From assembly GCA_003010405.1 (NCBI GenBank), contig PJLO01000004.1, positions 1 to 64,000 of the forward strand: DNA of 64,000 bases, given 5' to 3'. The notes below the pieces were generated by a model. That model was not told the origin of the DNA. It did not search any database and saw only the letters and a list, made by a program, of their open reading frames with translations. The translations under genes were made by a program, and so were the position numbers. Source of the stretch: Acidobacteriota bacterium. GTDB lineage: Bacteria; Acidobacteriota; Terriglobia; Terriglobales; Acidobacteriaceae. Below, one piece after another: positions 27,463 to 36,236 of the stretch; within the stretch, counting starts at the first letter, position 1, and each line of letters starts with the position of its first letter.

Positions 27463-28502
27463 GCCGATCTACCGAAAGATCCAATCTTTTTACTGTCGCT
27501 CTCGTTGGGGCCGCCGCGCTCAAGGGCAAGGAAGTGCGCGATGTCCTCAGTGATCGCAAGTTCCCTGCCGTCGACATTAAGCTTCTGGACGAGGGAGATG
27601 TGCTCGGTCAATTGGAGCAGGTCAACGACGAGCCAACATTCATTCAGAGCGTACTGCCGGAGCATCTCGAAGGCGTGGACTTCGCTTTCCTGACCGGGGA
27701 CGAGTCCTACATCTCCAAAATCTGGACTACCGTCCGCGATTCTGGCTCTGAAATCATCGACCTCAGCTATGCCTTGGAGAACAATACAGACATCGTCTTC
27801 CGCGCTCCCTGGGTCGAACGCGAACTTGGCCGTGCTCATCAGGTTGGCCTGCAATCAGCGCCTGCAGTGATCGCTCATCCTGCTTCCGTCGCAGTGGCGC
27901 TGCTCCTGGCGCGTTTGCGCGAGGTTGCTGCGGCTCAGGTTGTCTCTGCCATCGTCTGCCATCCCGCCTCAGAGCACGGACGCCGGGGTATGGATGAGCT
28001 TCATGACCAGACGGTGAATCTGCTCAGCTTTCAGCAGATGCCCAACGCGGTATTCGGAACCCAGGTTGCCTTCAATCTCTTTGTGCAGTCCACTGAAGCC
28101 ATTCACCCGTCCCTGCGGGAAATTGAGTCGCGCATCGTGCGTCACTTCAAGGCCATCGTGGAGGGCGAGCTTTCGTTGCCTCCACTGCTTCTCGTTCAGG
28201 CTCCTGTATTTCACGGTTACACGATCGCACTGTATGTGCAGACAGGCCCCGAAGTCACCGCAACCAGACTGGAGACCGCGCTCGCCGGTCCGCATGTTGT
28301 AGTCACAACCGAACCCGATGAATTTCCCAGTAATGTCAATATCGCTGGTTCCTCGGAGATCCTGACCAGTGTGCGTCCCAATGCTACTGGCGGCGGTTTC
28401 TGGCTCTGGGCAGCTTGCGACAATCTTCGTATCTCTGCAATTCAGGCCGTTGAATGTGCCGAAGAAATGGTGCACACCCGGCCGCGAGGTCAACTCCAAT
28501 GA
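27459..28502 (+). CDS. Aspartate-semialdehyde-dehydrogenase-like protein lacking the active-site cysteine
   Basis: The 347-aa protein has the Asd fold: an N-terminal nucleotide-binding VALVGAAALKGKEVRDVL, a mid-chain dimerisation region and the later QAPVFHGYTIALYV strand with the conserved His. At the catalytic loop, where the family reads NP-x-C, it reads HPAS (residues 140-143), so Ser143 replaces the nucleophilic Cys. This should abolish the thioacyl chemistry. It overlaps pssA by 4 bp and lptE by 4 bp, so it is firmly in the phospholipid/LPS operon. It may be a repurposed binding or regulatory protein. Confidence 0.8.
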   Translation: MSRSTERSNLFTVALVGAAALKGKEVRDVLSDRKFPAVDIKLLDEGDVLGQLEQVNDEPTFIQSVLPEHLEGVDFAFLTGDESYISKIWTTVRDSGSEIIDLSYALENNTDIVFRAPWVERELGRAHQVGLQSAPAVIAHPASVAVALLLARLREVAAAQVVSAIVCHPASEHGRRGMDELHDQTVNLLSFQQMPNAVFGTQVAFNLFVQSTEAIHPSLREIESRIVRHFKAIVEGELSLPPLLLVQAPVFHGYTIALYVQTGPEVTATRLETALAGPHVVVTTEPDEFPSNVNIAGSSEILTSVRPNATGGGFWLWAACDNLRISAIQAVECAEEMVHTRPRGQLQ

Positions 28503-29041
28503 CCAAATTATCTAATCTCCGTTCACGTCAGTTCTTACTCGTTTTCATAATCCTGTCAACAGTGTTCCTCGCCTCGTGTGGCTATCACAAGTCGGGCGGT
28601 GCCTCGAACCTGCCGCCTGACATCAGCACTTTGGCGATTCCGTCGTTCCGGAACCAGACTCACGCCTATCATGTGGAAACTGGTCTCACCCAGGCGGTCA
28701 TTCGCGAATTCAATACCCGCACTCGATACCGTGTGATTCAGACTGAGAATGATGCGGATGCTGTATTGAAAGGCACTCTCGTCTCGGTCGAAGTTGCTCC
28801 GGTGGCTTACGATTCTGTGACCGGCCGCGCTGCTACCGGACTGGTCACGATCAGCATCAAGGTGACGCTTACCGCGCGCGATGGCCGAGTTCTCTACAGC
28901 AATCCCAACTACGTATTTCGTGACCAGTATCAGATCTCCAACGAGCTTGCCAGCTTTTTTGAGGAGCATGGTCCGGCTATCGACCGACTTTCGCGCGATT
29001 TCTCCCGCTCTCTGGTCAGTAACATTCTGGAGGCCTTTTAG
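28499..29041 (+). CDS. lptE: LptE-like LPS-assembly lipoprotein
   Basis: The 180-aa protein has a lipoprotein signal ending in the lipobox LASC (Cys at about 29) followed by GYH, the hallmark start of mature LptE/RlpB, and then LAIPSFRNQT and the conserved beta-sheet region. LptE plugs the LptD outer-membrane channel that inserts LPS. ATG 28499 overlaps the preceding stop (ATGA). Being directly before holA is a widespread arrangement. Confidence 0.88.
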   Translation: MTKLSNLRSRQFLLVFIILSTVFLASCGYHKSGGASNLPPDISTLAIPSFRNQTHAYHVETGLTQAVIREFNTRTRYRVIQTENDADAVLKGTLVSVEVAPVAYDSVTGRAATGLVTISIKVTLTARDGRVLYSNPNYVFRDQYQISNELASFFEEHGPAIDRLSRDFSRSLVSNILEAF

Positions 29042-29043
29042 CT

Positions 29044-30174
29044 TTGAAGTCCTTCGCCCCGGTCGAGCGTTTTGTCCAAGATGTCAGCTCACGTAATCTC
29101 AAGCCCGGCTATTTATTTGTCGGGGACGAGGGATTTTTTCGTCGCACCTGTCGCGATACGGTTATTAAGCACCTGATTCCAGAAGGATTGCGCGATTTCA
29201 GCTTGTACGATTTCGATCTGGAGTCCTCGGAAATAGTCGAGGTCCTTGATCGAGCTCGCACGCCTTCTCTGATGGCGAGTTTTCAGGTTTTTTTTGTTCG
29301 TGGAGTCAAGGCCCTGTACGGACGCGGCAAGCATGACGCCGAATTCGCCGCCATCGCCGATTACGTCAGGAATCCCAATCCCGACGCGCTTCTCATCCTG
29401 ATCGCCGATCACATCAGCATCCCGGCCGACCTTCGCCGCATGGAGATGACCGACAAGGAGCGATACGAGCGCATTCGCGAAACCCTCGGCGAATATTTAA
29501 CGATCATCGAATTTGCGCGTGTCGAGGAAGGCGAGGCCATCAAGTGGCTCGATGAGACCGCTGCGCTTCACTCCGCCAAAATAGAATCCGACGCTGCCCG
29601 GGAACTTGTCGATTCCCTCGGCAGTGACATGATGATGATCTCGAATGAGCTGGAGAAACTCCTGCTCTATGTGGGCGAGAAGAAGCGCATTACTCTCGGC
29701 GATGTAGAAACCATGGTGCTTGCCGCCAAGCAGCGCACCCTTTACGAACTCACCGATGCGCTTTCCTCGCACAATCGCGGGAAGGCCCTAGAGATTCTCG
29801 ATGCCATGCTCACCGCCGGCGATGGTGACGAGGCAGCTATCGGTCATCTCTATATGCTTGCCCGCACCTTCCGGCAGATGCTCGTGATTCAGGAGCGCAA
29901 TGTCCGCGATACTCGAGCCCTCTACCAGGCGCTGTGGCAGGGCTTCCGCATCCCGCCCTTTGCTGCTGAAGACGTAATCCGCCAAGCGCGCCGCTACAAA
30001 TCGCGCCGCGAGCTTACCCGTGCCATCCGCCTCATTTCCCGAGCCGATGCAGCTCTGCGAACGAACCCTCCAAGCAAGCGCCTTGTCCTTGAGAACCTGA
30101 TTCTCGATCTTGCTGCTGAACCCAAACAGCTTGCCCCTGCCTGGCAGCAGGAATCTCTTTTGACTAGTCTTTAA
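29044..30174 (+). CDS. holA: DNA polymerase III delta subunit
   Basis: The 376-aa clamp-loader subunit opens the beta sliding clamp. It shows the family layout: YLFVGDEGFFRR, the disordered Walker-A-like region without a P-loop, LILIADHI, and the C-terminal ALYQALWQGFRIPPFAAEDV and RYKSRRELTRAIRLI blocks. The start is TTG 29044, two bases after the lptE stop, with GGAGG upstream. A bidirectional terminator follows. Confidence 0.9.
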   Translation: MKSFAPVERFVQDVSSRNLKPGYLFVGDEGFFRRTCRDTVIKHLIPEGLRDFSLYDFDLESSEIVEVLDRARTPSLMASFQVFFVRGVKALYGRGKHDAEFAAIADYVRNPNPDALLILIADHISIPADLRRMEMTDKERYERIRETLGEYLTIIEFARVEEGEAIKWLDETAALHSAKIESDAARELVDSLGSDMMMISNELEKLLLYVGEKKRITLGDVETMVLAAKQRTLYELTDALSSHNRGKALEILDAMLTAGDGDEAAIGHLYMLARTFRQMLVIQERNVRDTRALYQALWQGFRIPPFAAEDVIRQARRYKSRRELTRAIRLISRADAALRTNPPSKRLVLENLILDLAAEPKQLAPAWQQESLLTSL

Positions 30175-30193
30175 CTCTGTTTTTTTCCAGACG

Positions 30194-30221
30194 AAAGCGG
30201 CAGGCCGAAGCCTGCCGCTTT
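30194..30221. terminator. Bidirectional terminator between holA and rpsT
   Basis: AAAGCGGCAGGC (30194-30205) and GCCTGCCGCTTT (30210-30221) form a perfect 12-bp stem with a CGAA loop; T-rich ends on both strands allow it to serve both convergent genes. Confidence 0.9.
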
Positions 30222-30236
30222 TCGAAAGCAGAAAAC

Positions 30237-30509
30237 CTAAACCGCTGCGGTTGCAGCCTTCACGCGAGCCGAAAGGCGGCTCTTGTAGCGTGATGCCGTG
30301 TTTTTGTGCAGAACGCCTTTTTGCACGCTCTTGTCCAGAGCCGAAACCGTCTCGCGGAATGTCTTTTCCAGCGCAGCCTTGTCGCCGGAGGTCAGTGCGG
30401 TGCGCAGACTGCGCAGCGCTACGCGCATACGCGACTTGTTGGCGCGGTTAGTCGCCGTCCTGGTTTCTGTCTGTCGTGCGCGCTTCAGCGCCGAAACATG
30501 ATTCGCCAT
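30237..30509 (-). CDS. rpsT: 30S ribosomal protein S20
   Basis: The 90-aa basic protein begins [19 protein letters not shown] and contains [13 protein letters not shown] and [20 protein letters not shown], the S20 signature. S20 binds the 5' domain of 16S rRNA. It is monocistronic between the holA terminator and a 397-bp intergenic region. Confidence 0.96.
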   Translation of the reverse strand: MANHVSALKRARQTETRTATNRANKSRMRVALRSLRTALTSGDKAALEKTFRETVSALDKSVQKGVLHKNTASRYKSRLSARVKAATAAV

Positions 30510-30906
30510 ACTTGCCTGTGTCCTTAATAGTTAAAACTGGAAGTCCGTCCCGAACGATTCATTTTACGGCAAAATCGCGCTCTTTAGCAATTGCGCTGCC
30601 TCCGCAGGTCGTGTTCCGCGCTTTTCCCTTGCTGCAGGATACAGTGACTTTCGCTTAACTATCTGCCTCAGAGTGAGATCTGGTGCAAGGAACAGCTCGC
30701 GATTCCTATGTTCTCGGCCCTTTCGGCTATTGACTCGCGGCACAGAAAACGGTACGCTCCTGCCCAATGGTACTTGTTGCCACCCAAAAACATCAGTTTA
30801 AGCGGTCTCCGCGCTCTCGTGTGCTTACCTATCAGGTTCAAACGTCTGCATCGCTTTGGCGGTGTTCGTCGGCGCGTTTTGCGCCAGAGGTGATTTCAAA
30901 CTTTCG
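30510..30906. other. Divergent intergenic region between rpsT and phoH
   Basis: This 397-bp region should contain the rpsT promoter (minus) and the phoH promoter (plus). A small hairpin GGCGC-GTTTT-GCGCC (30871-30885) lies 22 bp before the phoH start. No coding frame looks real. Confidence 0.4.
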
Positions 30907-31959
30907 ATGAAGAAAAATATCGAACTTCGTCCCAATCTCGAAACACTGTTCGGTACGCGCGACGAGAACCTGCACCTGCTTGAGGACGGATTCAATGTCA
31001 TCATCGATCTCAAGCCGGACTCGGTCGAGATCGACGGCTCACCCGACGACGTAGCTCGCATCGAGCAAATCTTCGACGATTTCGAATATCTGCGAGCTCA
31101 TGGGCAGCAGGTTTTCAATGGCGAACTCACCTCCATGCTGCGCGTCATCGTAGCTGACCCGAAGGTCACTCTGCGTCAGCTTGCCGACGCGGGAAGACAG
31201 CGCTCGGTCGGAAGCAAGCGCCAGGTGCAGCCCAAGAGCATCAATCAACGCTTGTATCTTGAGGCCATTGAGCAGAGCGACATGGTTTTCGGCATTGGGC
31301 CAGCCGGAACGGGCAAAACCTATCTTGCTGTGGCCATGGCCATTTCTGCACTGATTTCCAAGAAGGTCTCGCGCATTATCCTTGCGCGTCCCGCCGTGGA
31401 AGCTGGCGAGCGCCTCGGTTTCCTTCCCGGCACCCTGCAGGAAAAAGTGGACCCCTATCTGCGCCCCCTTTACGACGCACTTTATGACCTTCTGGAGCCT
31501 GAGAAAGTTGACCGATTTCTTGAGAGAAATGTGATCGAAATTGCCCCCATTGCTTTCATGCGTGGGCGGACCTTAAACGAAGCGTTTGTCATTCTGGATG
31601 AAGCCCAGAACACCACCAGCGAGCAGATGAAGATGTTTGTCACCCGGCTCGGCTTTAACTCCAAAGCGGTGATCACCGGCGACATCACCCAGATTGATCT
31701 CCCGAATCCGAACCGTAGCGGGCTCATTGAGGCGATGAATGTCCTGCAGGGAGTCGAGGGTATTCGCTTCCAGATGTTTAATGAAACCGATGTGGTGCGC
31801 CACCACCTCGTGCAGCGCATTATTCGCGCTTACGAGGACTATCGATCGCGCGATGACCGCCAGCTTTCATTGCATTTAGAGGGCGAGGGGGCTCGCGCGG
31901 ATTCCGATATACAGACGATCTCAGCTAATCCGAAGGAGAGTGCCGCCGTCCAGCAGTAA
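30907..31959 (+). CDS. phoH: PhoH-family ATPase
   Basis: The 350-aa protein has an N-terminal KH-like region (VIIDLKPDSVEIDG), then the PhoH ATPase core with Walker A GIGPAGTGKTYLAVAMAI, ILARPAVEAGERLGFLPG, Walker B AFVILDEAQNTT and the GDITQIDLP sensor. PhoH proteins are RNA-associated ATPases commonly paired with ybeY. ATG 30907 matches the usual start; an in-frame GTG-type upstream extension is unlikely. YbeY follows 13 bp later. Confidence 0.92.
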   Translation: MKKNIELRPNLETLFGTRDENLHLLEDGFNVIIDLKPDSVEIDGSPDDVARIEQIFDDFEYLRAHGQQVFNGELTSMLRVIVADPKVTLRQLADAGRQRSVGSKRQVQPKSINQRLYLEAIEQSDMVFGIGPAGTGKTYLAVAMAISALISKKVSRIILARPAVEAGERLGFLPGTLQEKVDPYLRPLYDALYDLLEPEKVDRFLERNVIEIAPIAFMRGRTLNEAFVILDEAQNTTSEQMKMFVTRLGFNSKAVITGDITQIDLPNPNRSGLIEAMNVLQGVEGIRFQMFNETDVVRHHLVQRIIRAYEDYRSRDDRQLSLHLEGEGARADSDIQTISANPKESAAVQQ

Positions 31960-31972
31960 GATATTGCGTACA

Positions 31973-32494
31973 ATGGAGGAAGAGAGTTCTGTATTCTCAT
32001 TTTCCTCTTTAGCTACGTCCGGGGCTTACCCGGAATTGAAACCAGTGATTCTAGAACGAAGAAAAACGAAAGACCTGAGCCGCTTGGCTCTGGCGCGATT
32101 CGCAAACAAAGCCCAGCGTGCCATCGCCCTTCCCGGTGAGGTAAACATCCTGCTCACCGGCGACTCTGAAATTCAACGCCTTAATTTGCAGTTTCGCCAC
32201 AAGGACAAGCCCACCGACGTGCTTTCCTTCCCGGCCGGCAATGGGGCAAATGGCGGTGATATTGCGATCTCCGTCCAGACGGCTCGTGCCCAGTCTGCGC
32301 AAATCGGCCACGACCTGCTCACCGAATTGAAGATCCTCATACTCCACGGAATGTTGCACCTGGCCGGCTACGACCACGAAACCGACCGCGGCCAGATGCG
32401 CGAGCGCGAGCAGCAACTGCGCGTTGAACTTAATCTTCCCGCGAGTCTCATCGAGCGCACTGAACCCGAGCGTATTTCCAGGCGGAGGCGGTAA
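31973..32494 (+). CDS. ybeY: Endoribonuclease YbeY
   Basis: The 173-aa metalloprotein has the zinc site HGMLHLAGYDHE (HxxxHxxxxxH) near residue 137 and the family's TDVLSFPAG. YbeY takes part in 16S rRNA 3'-end maturation and ribosome quality control. Starts at ATG 31973 or a GTG at 31940 are both possible; no strong ribosome-binding site decides. Its stop overlaps the next start by one base. Confidence 0.92.
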   Translation: MEEESSVFSFSSLATSGAYPELKPVILERRKTKDLSRLALARFANKAQRAIALPGEVNILLTGDSEIQRLNLQFRHKDKPTDVLSFPAGNGANGGDIAISVQTARAQSAQIGHDLLTELKILILHGMLHLAGYDHETDRGQMREREQQLRVELNLPASLIERTEPERISRRRR

Positions 32495-33774
32495 TGGGCT
32501 TCAGCATCGTCTTTGTGTCGCTCGTAGCGCTGCTTGTCGCCAGCGCTTATGTATCGCGCCTCTACGCGGAGAGCGGAAAATTTCTCTCCCGCGAATTTCA
32601 GGAGAACATAGAAATTTTCGAGCGCGAGATTGAGCCGCACCTTGGTTTCAAACACAATCGGGCCGCTCTCTCCTTCGCCCTGCTCGAGCAGCTTCTCACC
32701 GCGGCCATCTGTTTTCTGCTCGCCTATTCAGTTTTTGCGCAGCCCACGTGGAAAGCCGAAGAAGCCGCGCAGGTAATATTTCTCGCCGTGATGGTCGTCT
32801 TGGTTTTCGACCGCTTCGTGCCTTATCTACTCTTTTCGCGCACTCGCGGAGGATGGTTGGTCCGTTTCACATTCCTGCTGCGCCTGCTTATCTGGGCGGT
32901 TCTGCCGCTCACCCTGATTCTAGGTTTCCTCCAGTCCATAGTTACGCTTACCAGTCCGGATAACGCCGGTGAAGAACCCGAACACCCATCCGAAGCTGTG
33001 GACGCTCTAATCGAAGCCGGTCAGGACGAAGGAATTCTTGAGGAGAGTGATCGCGAACTCATCCATTCCGTGGTCGAGTTCGGCGACAAAACCGTTCGCC
33101 ATGTCATGACTCCGCGCCCATCTGTCGTAGCGGTTTCTGTTGACACAACGGTCGAGCAGCTCACCCAGCTGCTTGCAACTCAACCATATTCGCGAGTCCC
33201 GGTCTATTCCGGGGATCTGGACCATATCGTGGGCATCGTCTCTGCTCGCGACCTCCTGCAGGTGCCTGATGCCGATGCTTCCCGGCGCGTGGCCAGCAGT
33301 CTAATGAAGACCGAAGTATGTTTCGTTCCGGAAACAAAGCGTGCCAACGAGTTGCTGACTGAAATGCAGCGTGCGAATCTTCGCATGGCCATCGTAATCG
33401 ATGAATACGGCGGGGTGGCCGGCCTCGTTACGATCGAGGATCTCATCGAGGAAATCGTCGGCGAACTCAGCAATGAAGGCGAGTTGCGGAATGATGCGAT
33501 CCGCGAGAGCGATAACAGCTATATCGTCATGGGAACTCTGGAAACCGATCACATTTACGAGCTTTTCGGCGTCCGTCTGTCCGAAGATCGGCATGCGACC
33601 ACGATAGGAGGTCTGATTACGGAGATCGCAGGACATATCCCCCTTCCCGGCGAAGTCGTGCAGGATGGAGACGTTCGCTTTGAGGTGTTGGAATCCACTG
33701 CCCGCCGCGTGGAAAAGATCAGAGTGCTACTGAATCGCCCCAACCCCATTCCCAAGAACGGCGCAGTAGAATAG
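32494..33774 (+). CDS. CNNM/CorC-type transporter with CBS pair
   Basis: The 426-aa protein has an N-terminal membrane domain with about four helices (1-150), then VRHVMTPRPSVVAV, two CBS domains (about 205-330; SRVPVYSGDLDHIVGIV, then IDEYGGVAGLVTIEDLIEEI) and a C-terminal CorC_HlyC domain (350-415). The family takes part in Mg2+/Co2+ transport; older annotations call it hemolysin. It sits between ybeY and era, the common ybeZ-ybeY-ybeX-era order. Confidence 0.88.
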   Translation: MGFSIVFVSLVALLVASAYVSRLYAESGKFLSREFQENIEIFEREIEPHLGFKHNRAALSFALLEQLLTAAICFLLAYSVFAQPTWKAEEAAQVIFLAVMVVLVFDRFVPYLLFSRTRGGWLVRFTFLLRLLIWAVLPLTLILGFLQSIVTLTSPDNAGEEPEHPSEAVDALIEAGQDEGILEESDRELIHSVVEFGDKTVRHVMTPRPSVVAVSVDTTVEQLTQLLATQPYSRVPVYSGDLDHIVGIVSARDLLQVPDADASRRVASSLMKTEVCFVPETKRANELLTEMQRANLRMAIVIDEYGGVAGLVTIEDLIEEIVGELSNEGELRNDAIRESDNSYIVMGTLETDHIYELFGVRLSEDRHATTIGGLITEIAGHIPLPGEVVQDGDVRFEVLESTARRVEKIRVLLNRPNPIPKNGAVE

Positions 33775-33783
33775 CATCGAATT

Positions 33784-34734
33784 GTGCATTCAGGATTCGT
33801 AACCATCATCGGCCGCCCCAACGCGGGCAAGTCTACCTTGCTCAATTCGCTTGTGGGCGAAAAACTCGCCATCGTCACCCACAAAGCGCAAACCACGCGC
33901 AACCGCATCACCGGCATTGTCAACGTGAAGCGCACGGGCAAGCATCCCGCCGGGCAGGTCGTATTCGTCGATACTCCCGGCGTACACAAGCCGGAGGACC
34001 AGCTCAACAAGCGCATGATGCAGGAAGTCTACGACTCAATTGAAGGCTGCGACCTCATCCTGCTGATTGTCGACGTTACTCAGAAGTTTGGCACCGGAGA
34101 CGAGTTCGTTCTTGAGATCGTCAAACGCGCCAAATCCAAAACCTTTCTTTTGCTCAACAAGATCGATCTCATCGAAAAAACAAAACTGCTGCCCGCCATC
34201 GAAGACTGGTCCAAGCGTCTCGATTTCGCGCACATCGTTCCCATCTCCGCCGAAAAGGAAATCGGCAAGGAAGAACTGCTCACGGCCGTAGTCAATGCTC
34301 TTCCTGAAGGTCCGAAGTATTTTCCCGAGGACCAGATCACCGATCAACCCGAGCGCTTTATCGTCGCCGAACTGATTCGCGAACAAATCCTGATCAACAC
34401 AGCGCAGGAAGTTCCTTACGCCAGCGGCGTGATCATTGAAAGATTTGAAGAGGGCAAAAAGCTCTCGAAAATCTCCGCCGCAATCTTCGTCGAGCGCGAG
34501 GGCCAGAAAGCCATCATCATAGGCAAGCAGGGCGCCATGCTCAAGCACATAGGCACCCGCGCCCGCCAGCAGATCGAACGCATCCTGGGTGTCAAAGTCT
34601 TTCTTGAGCTGTTCGTAAAGGTACGCGAGGGCTGGCGTGACAACGTCCGCGCCGTCGATGAAGCTATCGACTGGCGCAAACAGATCGAGTCCCTAAATAC
34701 GCGCCTCTCCGACAAAGACACACAAGATAAGTAG
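33784..34734 (+). CDS. era: GTPase Era
   Basis: The 316-aa protein has G1 GRPNAGKST, the switch block THKAQTTRNRITGIV, G3 DTPG, G4 NKID and a C-terminal KH domain (IIIGKQGAMLKHIGTRAR). Era binds the 3' end of 16S rRNA and controls 30S maturation, matching its neighbour ybeY. Start is GTG 33784. It closes the phoH-ybeY-corC-era operon. Confidence 0.95.
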   Translation: MHSGFVTIIGRPNAGKSTLLNSLVGEKLAIVTHKAQTTRNRITGIVNVKRTGKHPAGQVVFVDTPGVHKPEDQLNKRMMQEVYDSIEGCDLILLIVDVTQKFGTGDEFVLEIVKRAKSKTFLLLNKIDLIEKTKLLPAIEDWSKRLDFAHIVPISAEKEIGKEELLTAVVNALPEGPKYFPEDQITDQPERFIVAELIREQILINTAQEVPYASGVIIERFEEGKKLSKISAAIFVEREGQKAIIIGKQGAMLKHIGTRARQQIERILGVKVFLELFVKVREGWRDNVRAVDEAIDWRKQIESLNTRLSDKDTQDK

Positions 34735-34756
34735 TGCCACAGCGACAGCTGGGTGC

Positions 34757-34800
34757 CCCACCTTCACGCCGCGCCTTTGTTTTCGCGGCGTGAAGGTGGG
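34757..34800. repeat. Perfect 17-bp hairpin repeat after era
   Basis: CCCACCTTCACGCCGCG (34757-34773), a 10-base loop, then its exact complement (34784-34800). It is preceded by GGGTGC. It could terminate the era operon but lacks a T-run. It is the strongest copy of the window's CCCAC...GTGGG family. Confidence 0.75.
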
Positions 34801-35119
34801 AGGTCGCAACGTCCGAATTGAACCGATCTTGTCTTTCCTGCTTCGAATGGCTAAAAAGAATTCCTGCTACCGACAGCCTGATTAGCTGCGAAGAGCTCTC
34901 GTCTGCTCGCGCACGTTCGAGCGTAAATACCGCTGCTGTGCTAAGGCAATTCCTTCCTGCCTAAGGTCGACCAGTAATTTTGCAGGTCGAAGTCCTAGCG
35001 TTTGCCCTGTGAACTAAGTGGTTTGTCCAGTATCAGCAACACCTTCCACCTACTACCCTTGAATCTCCAAACAGCGCAGTGGCCTGGGAGCTATACGAAT
35101 TTTGCTGTTTGCTAAAGCC
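34801..35119. other. Intergenic region before the Ser-rich lipoprotein
   Basis: No coding frame or repeat is convincing in these 319 bp. They should contain the promoter of the lipoprotein gene at 35120. Confidence 0.35.
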
Positions 35120-36106
35120 ATGTCTTACCGGCGGAGCACTTCAAGGGGTCGGACCATTTCTACGAATAAGAATCTTTTAGTACTTTTAATTCTGGGAGTC
35201 TGTTTCGCGGCAACAATGGTGGCCTGTGGATCTGGCAGGAGCTCGGCAGCCACCTCGACAAGCTCGGCTGGAAGCGGCCCGAAAAACCAGTCCAGCGCGA
35301 CGGACCCTGTCACCGGCGGCTCCAACAGTTCTACGAGCTCCAGCTCCAGCAATTCCGGCGGTTCCAACAATTCGACCAGCTCCAGCTCCAGTGATTCCGG
35401 CAGCTCCAACGGTTCGACGAATACCAGCTCCAGTGATTCCAACAACTCCTCAAATATTCCGAGCGGAGCAACCTACTACTCGAATATCGAACATATGAGC
35501 GGATGGTCAAATTGCGGCGCTTGCGCCGGTGAGGGCGGCAATGGTCCAACGGTGCCTTATTCCATGACGCAAGACGTCAGCTCGCCTTCGCTGGATGGCA
35601 AATCTGCGCACTTCTGGATTGGCGGCAATACTCCTTACGCTAATGCATTGTGGTGGAAACAATTGGGCGCCAACGCAAATGCATCCCACTTCGTTTATGA
35701 CCTCTACTTTTATTACGACAACCCGGATGCAGTGCAGGCGCTGGAGTTCGATGGCAATCAATCTGTAGGAGGAATGAAGTACATCTTCGGCCATCAATGC
35801 AATGTAGCTGCGGGCCAATGGGACGTCTGGGACACAGCCGGAGCGGCCTGGATACATACGGGAATTTCCTGCTCGGCTCCGCCTGCTCATACCTGGAATC
35901 ACCTTGTGCTGGAGTACGAGCGCCTTAACGGTCAGATTCACTTCATCGCGATCACCCTCAATGGCAACAAGTCAGAGGTCGACCGCTATTACAGTCCGAA
36001 GTCTTCCGGCGTCAATGAACTTAATGTTGCTTTCCAAATGGACGAGACGAGCCATGCGACAAACTACGATGTGTGGCTGGACAAAGTGACCCTCATTGCC
36101 TGGTAA
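35120..36106 (+). CDS. Exported Ser/Asn-rich lipoprotein with lectin-like C-terminal domain
   Basis: The 328-aa protein has a lipoprotein signal with lipobox MVAC near residue 36, a low-complexity linker of Ser, Gly and Asn (about 40-113) and a C-terminal domain of about 215 residues rich in Trp, Tyr and Asn (YYSNIEHMSGWSNC, WWKQLGANA, FVYDLYFYYD, VWLDKVTL), which looks like a beta-sandwich of the concanavalin/LamG type. The linker contains 14-residue tandem repeats. It is probably anchored at the cell surface and binds carbohydrate, but I do not recognise a precise family. Confidence 0.7.
   Translation: MSYRRSTSRGRTISTNKNLLVLLILGVCFAATMVACGSGRSSAATSTSSAGSGPKNQSSATDPVTGGSNSSTSSSSSNSGGSNNSTSSSSSDSGSSNGSTNTSSSDSNNSSNIPSGATYYSNIEHMSGWSNCGACAGEGGNGPTVPYSMTQDVSSPSLDGKSAHFWIGGNTPYANALWWKQLGANANASHFVYDLYFYYDNPDAVQALEFDGNQSVGGMKYIFGHQCNVAAGQWDVWDTAGAAWIHTGISCSAPPAHTWNHLVLEYERLNGQIHFIAITLNGNKSEVDRYYSPKSSGVNELNVAFQMDETSHATNYDVWLDKVTLIAW
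35315..35440 (+). repeat. Three 42-bp in-frame tandem repeats
   Basis: Units at 35315-35356, 35357-35398 and 35399-35440 encode GGSNSSTSSSSSNS, GGSNNSTSSSSSDS and GSSNGSTNTSSSDS. The first two are the most similar. Repeats lie in the linker of the lipoprotein, so copy number could vary without breaking the frame. Confidence 0.85.
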
Positions 36107-36117
36107 ACATTGGGCGA

Positions 36118-36149
36118 CCCACATTCGTCATAATTTCGGCGAATGTGGG
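36118..36149. repeat. Hairpin repeat between convergent genes
   Basis: CCCACATTCGTC (36118-36129) pairs with GGCGAATGTGGG (36138-36149) with one G-T around an 8-base loop. It lies 12 bp after the lipoprotein stop and may act as a bidirectional terminator. Same family as 15837 and 34757. Confidence 0.7.
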
Positions 36150-36236
36150 AAACAGGATGCATGTGGGAACTAGAAGTGAAGAGCATTTTTCCCACGTTGT
36201 TCCGAGCTTCGCTATTGAGCCTGCGCCAAATCAGTT

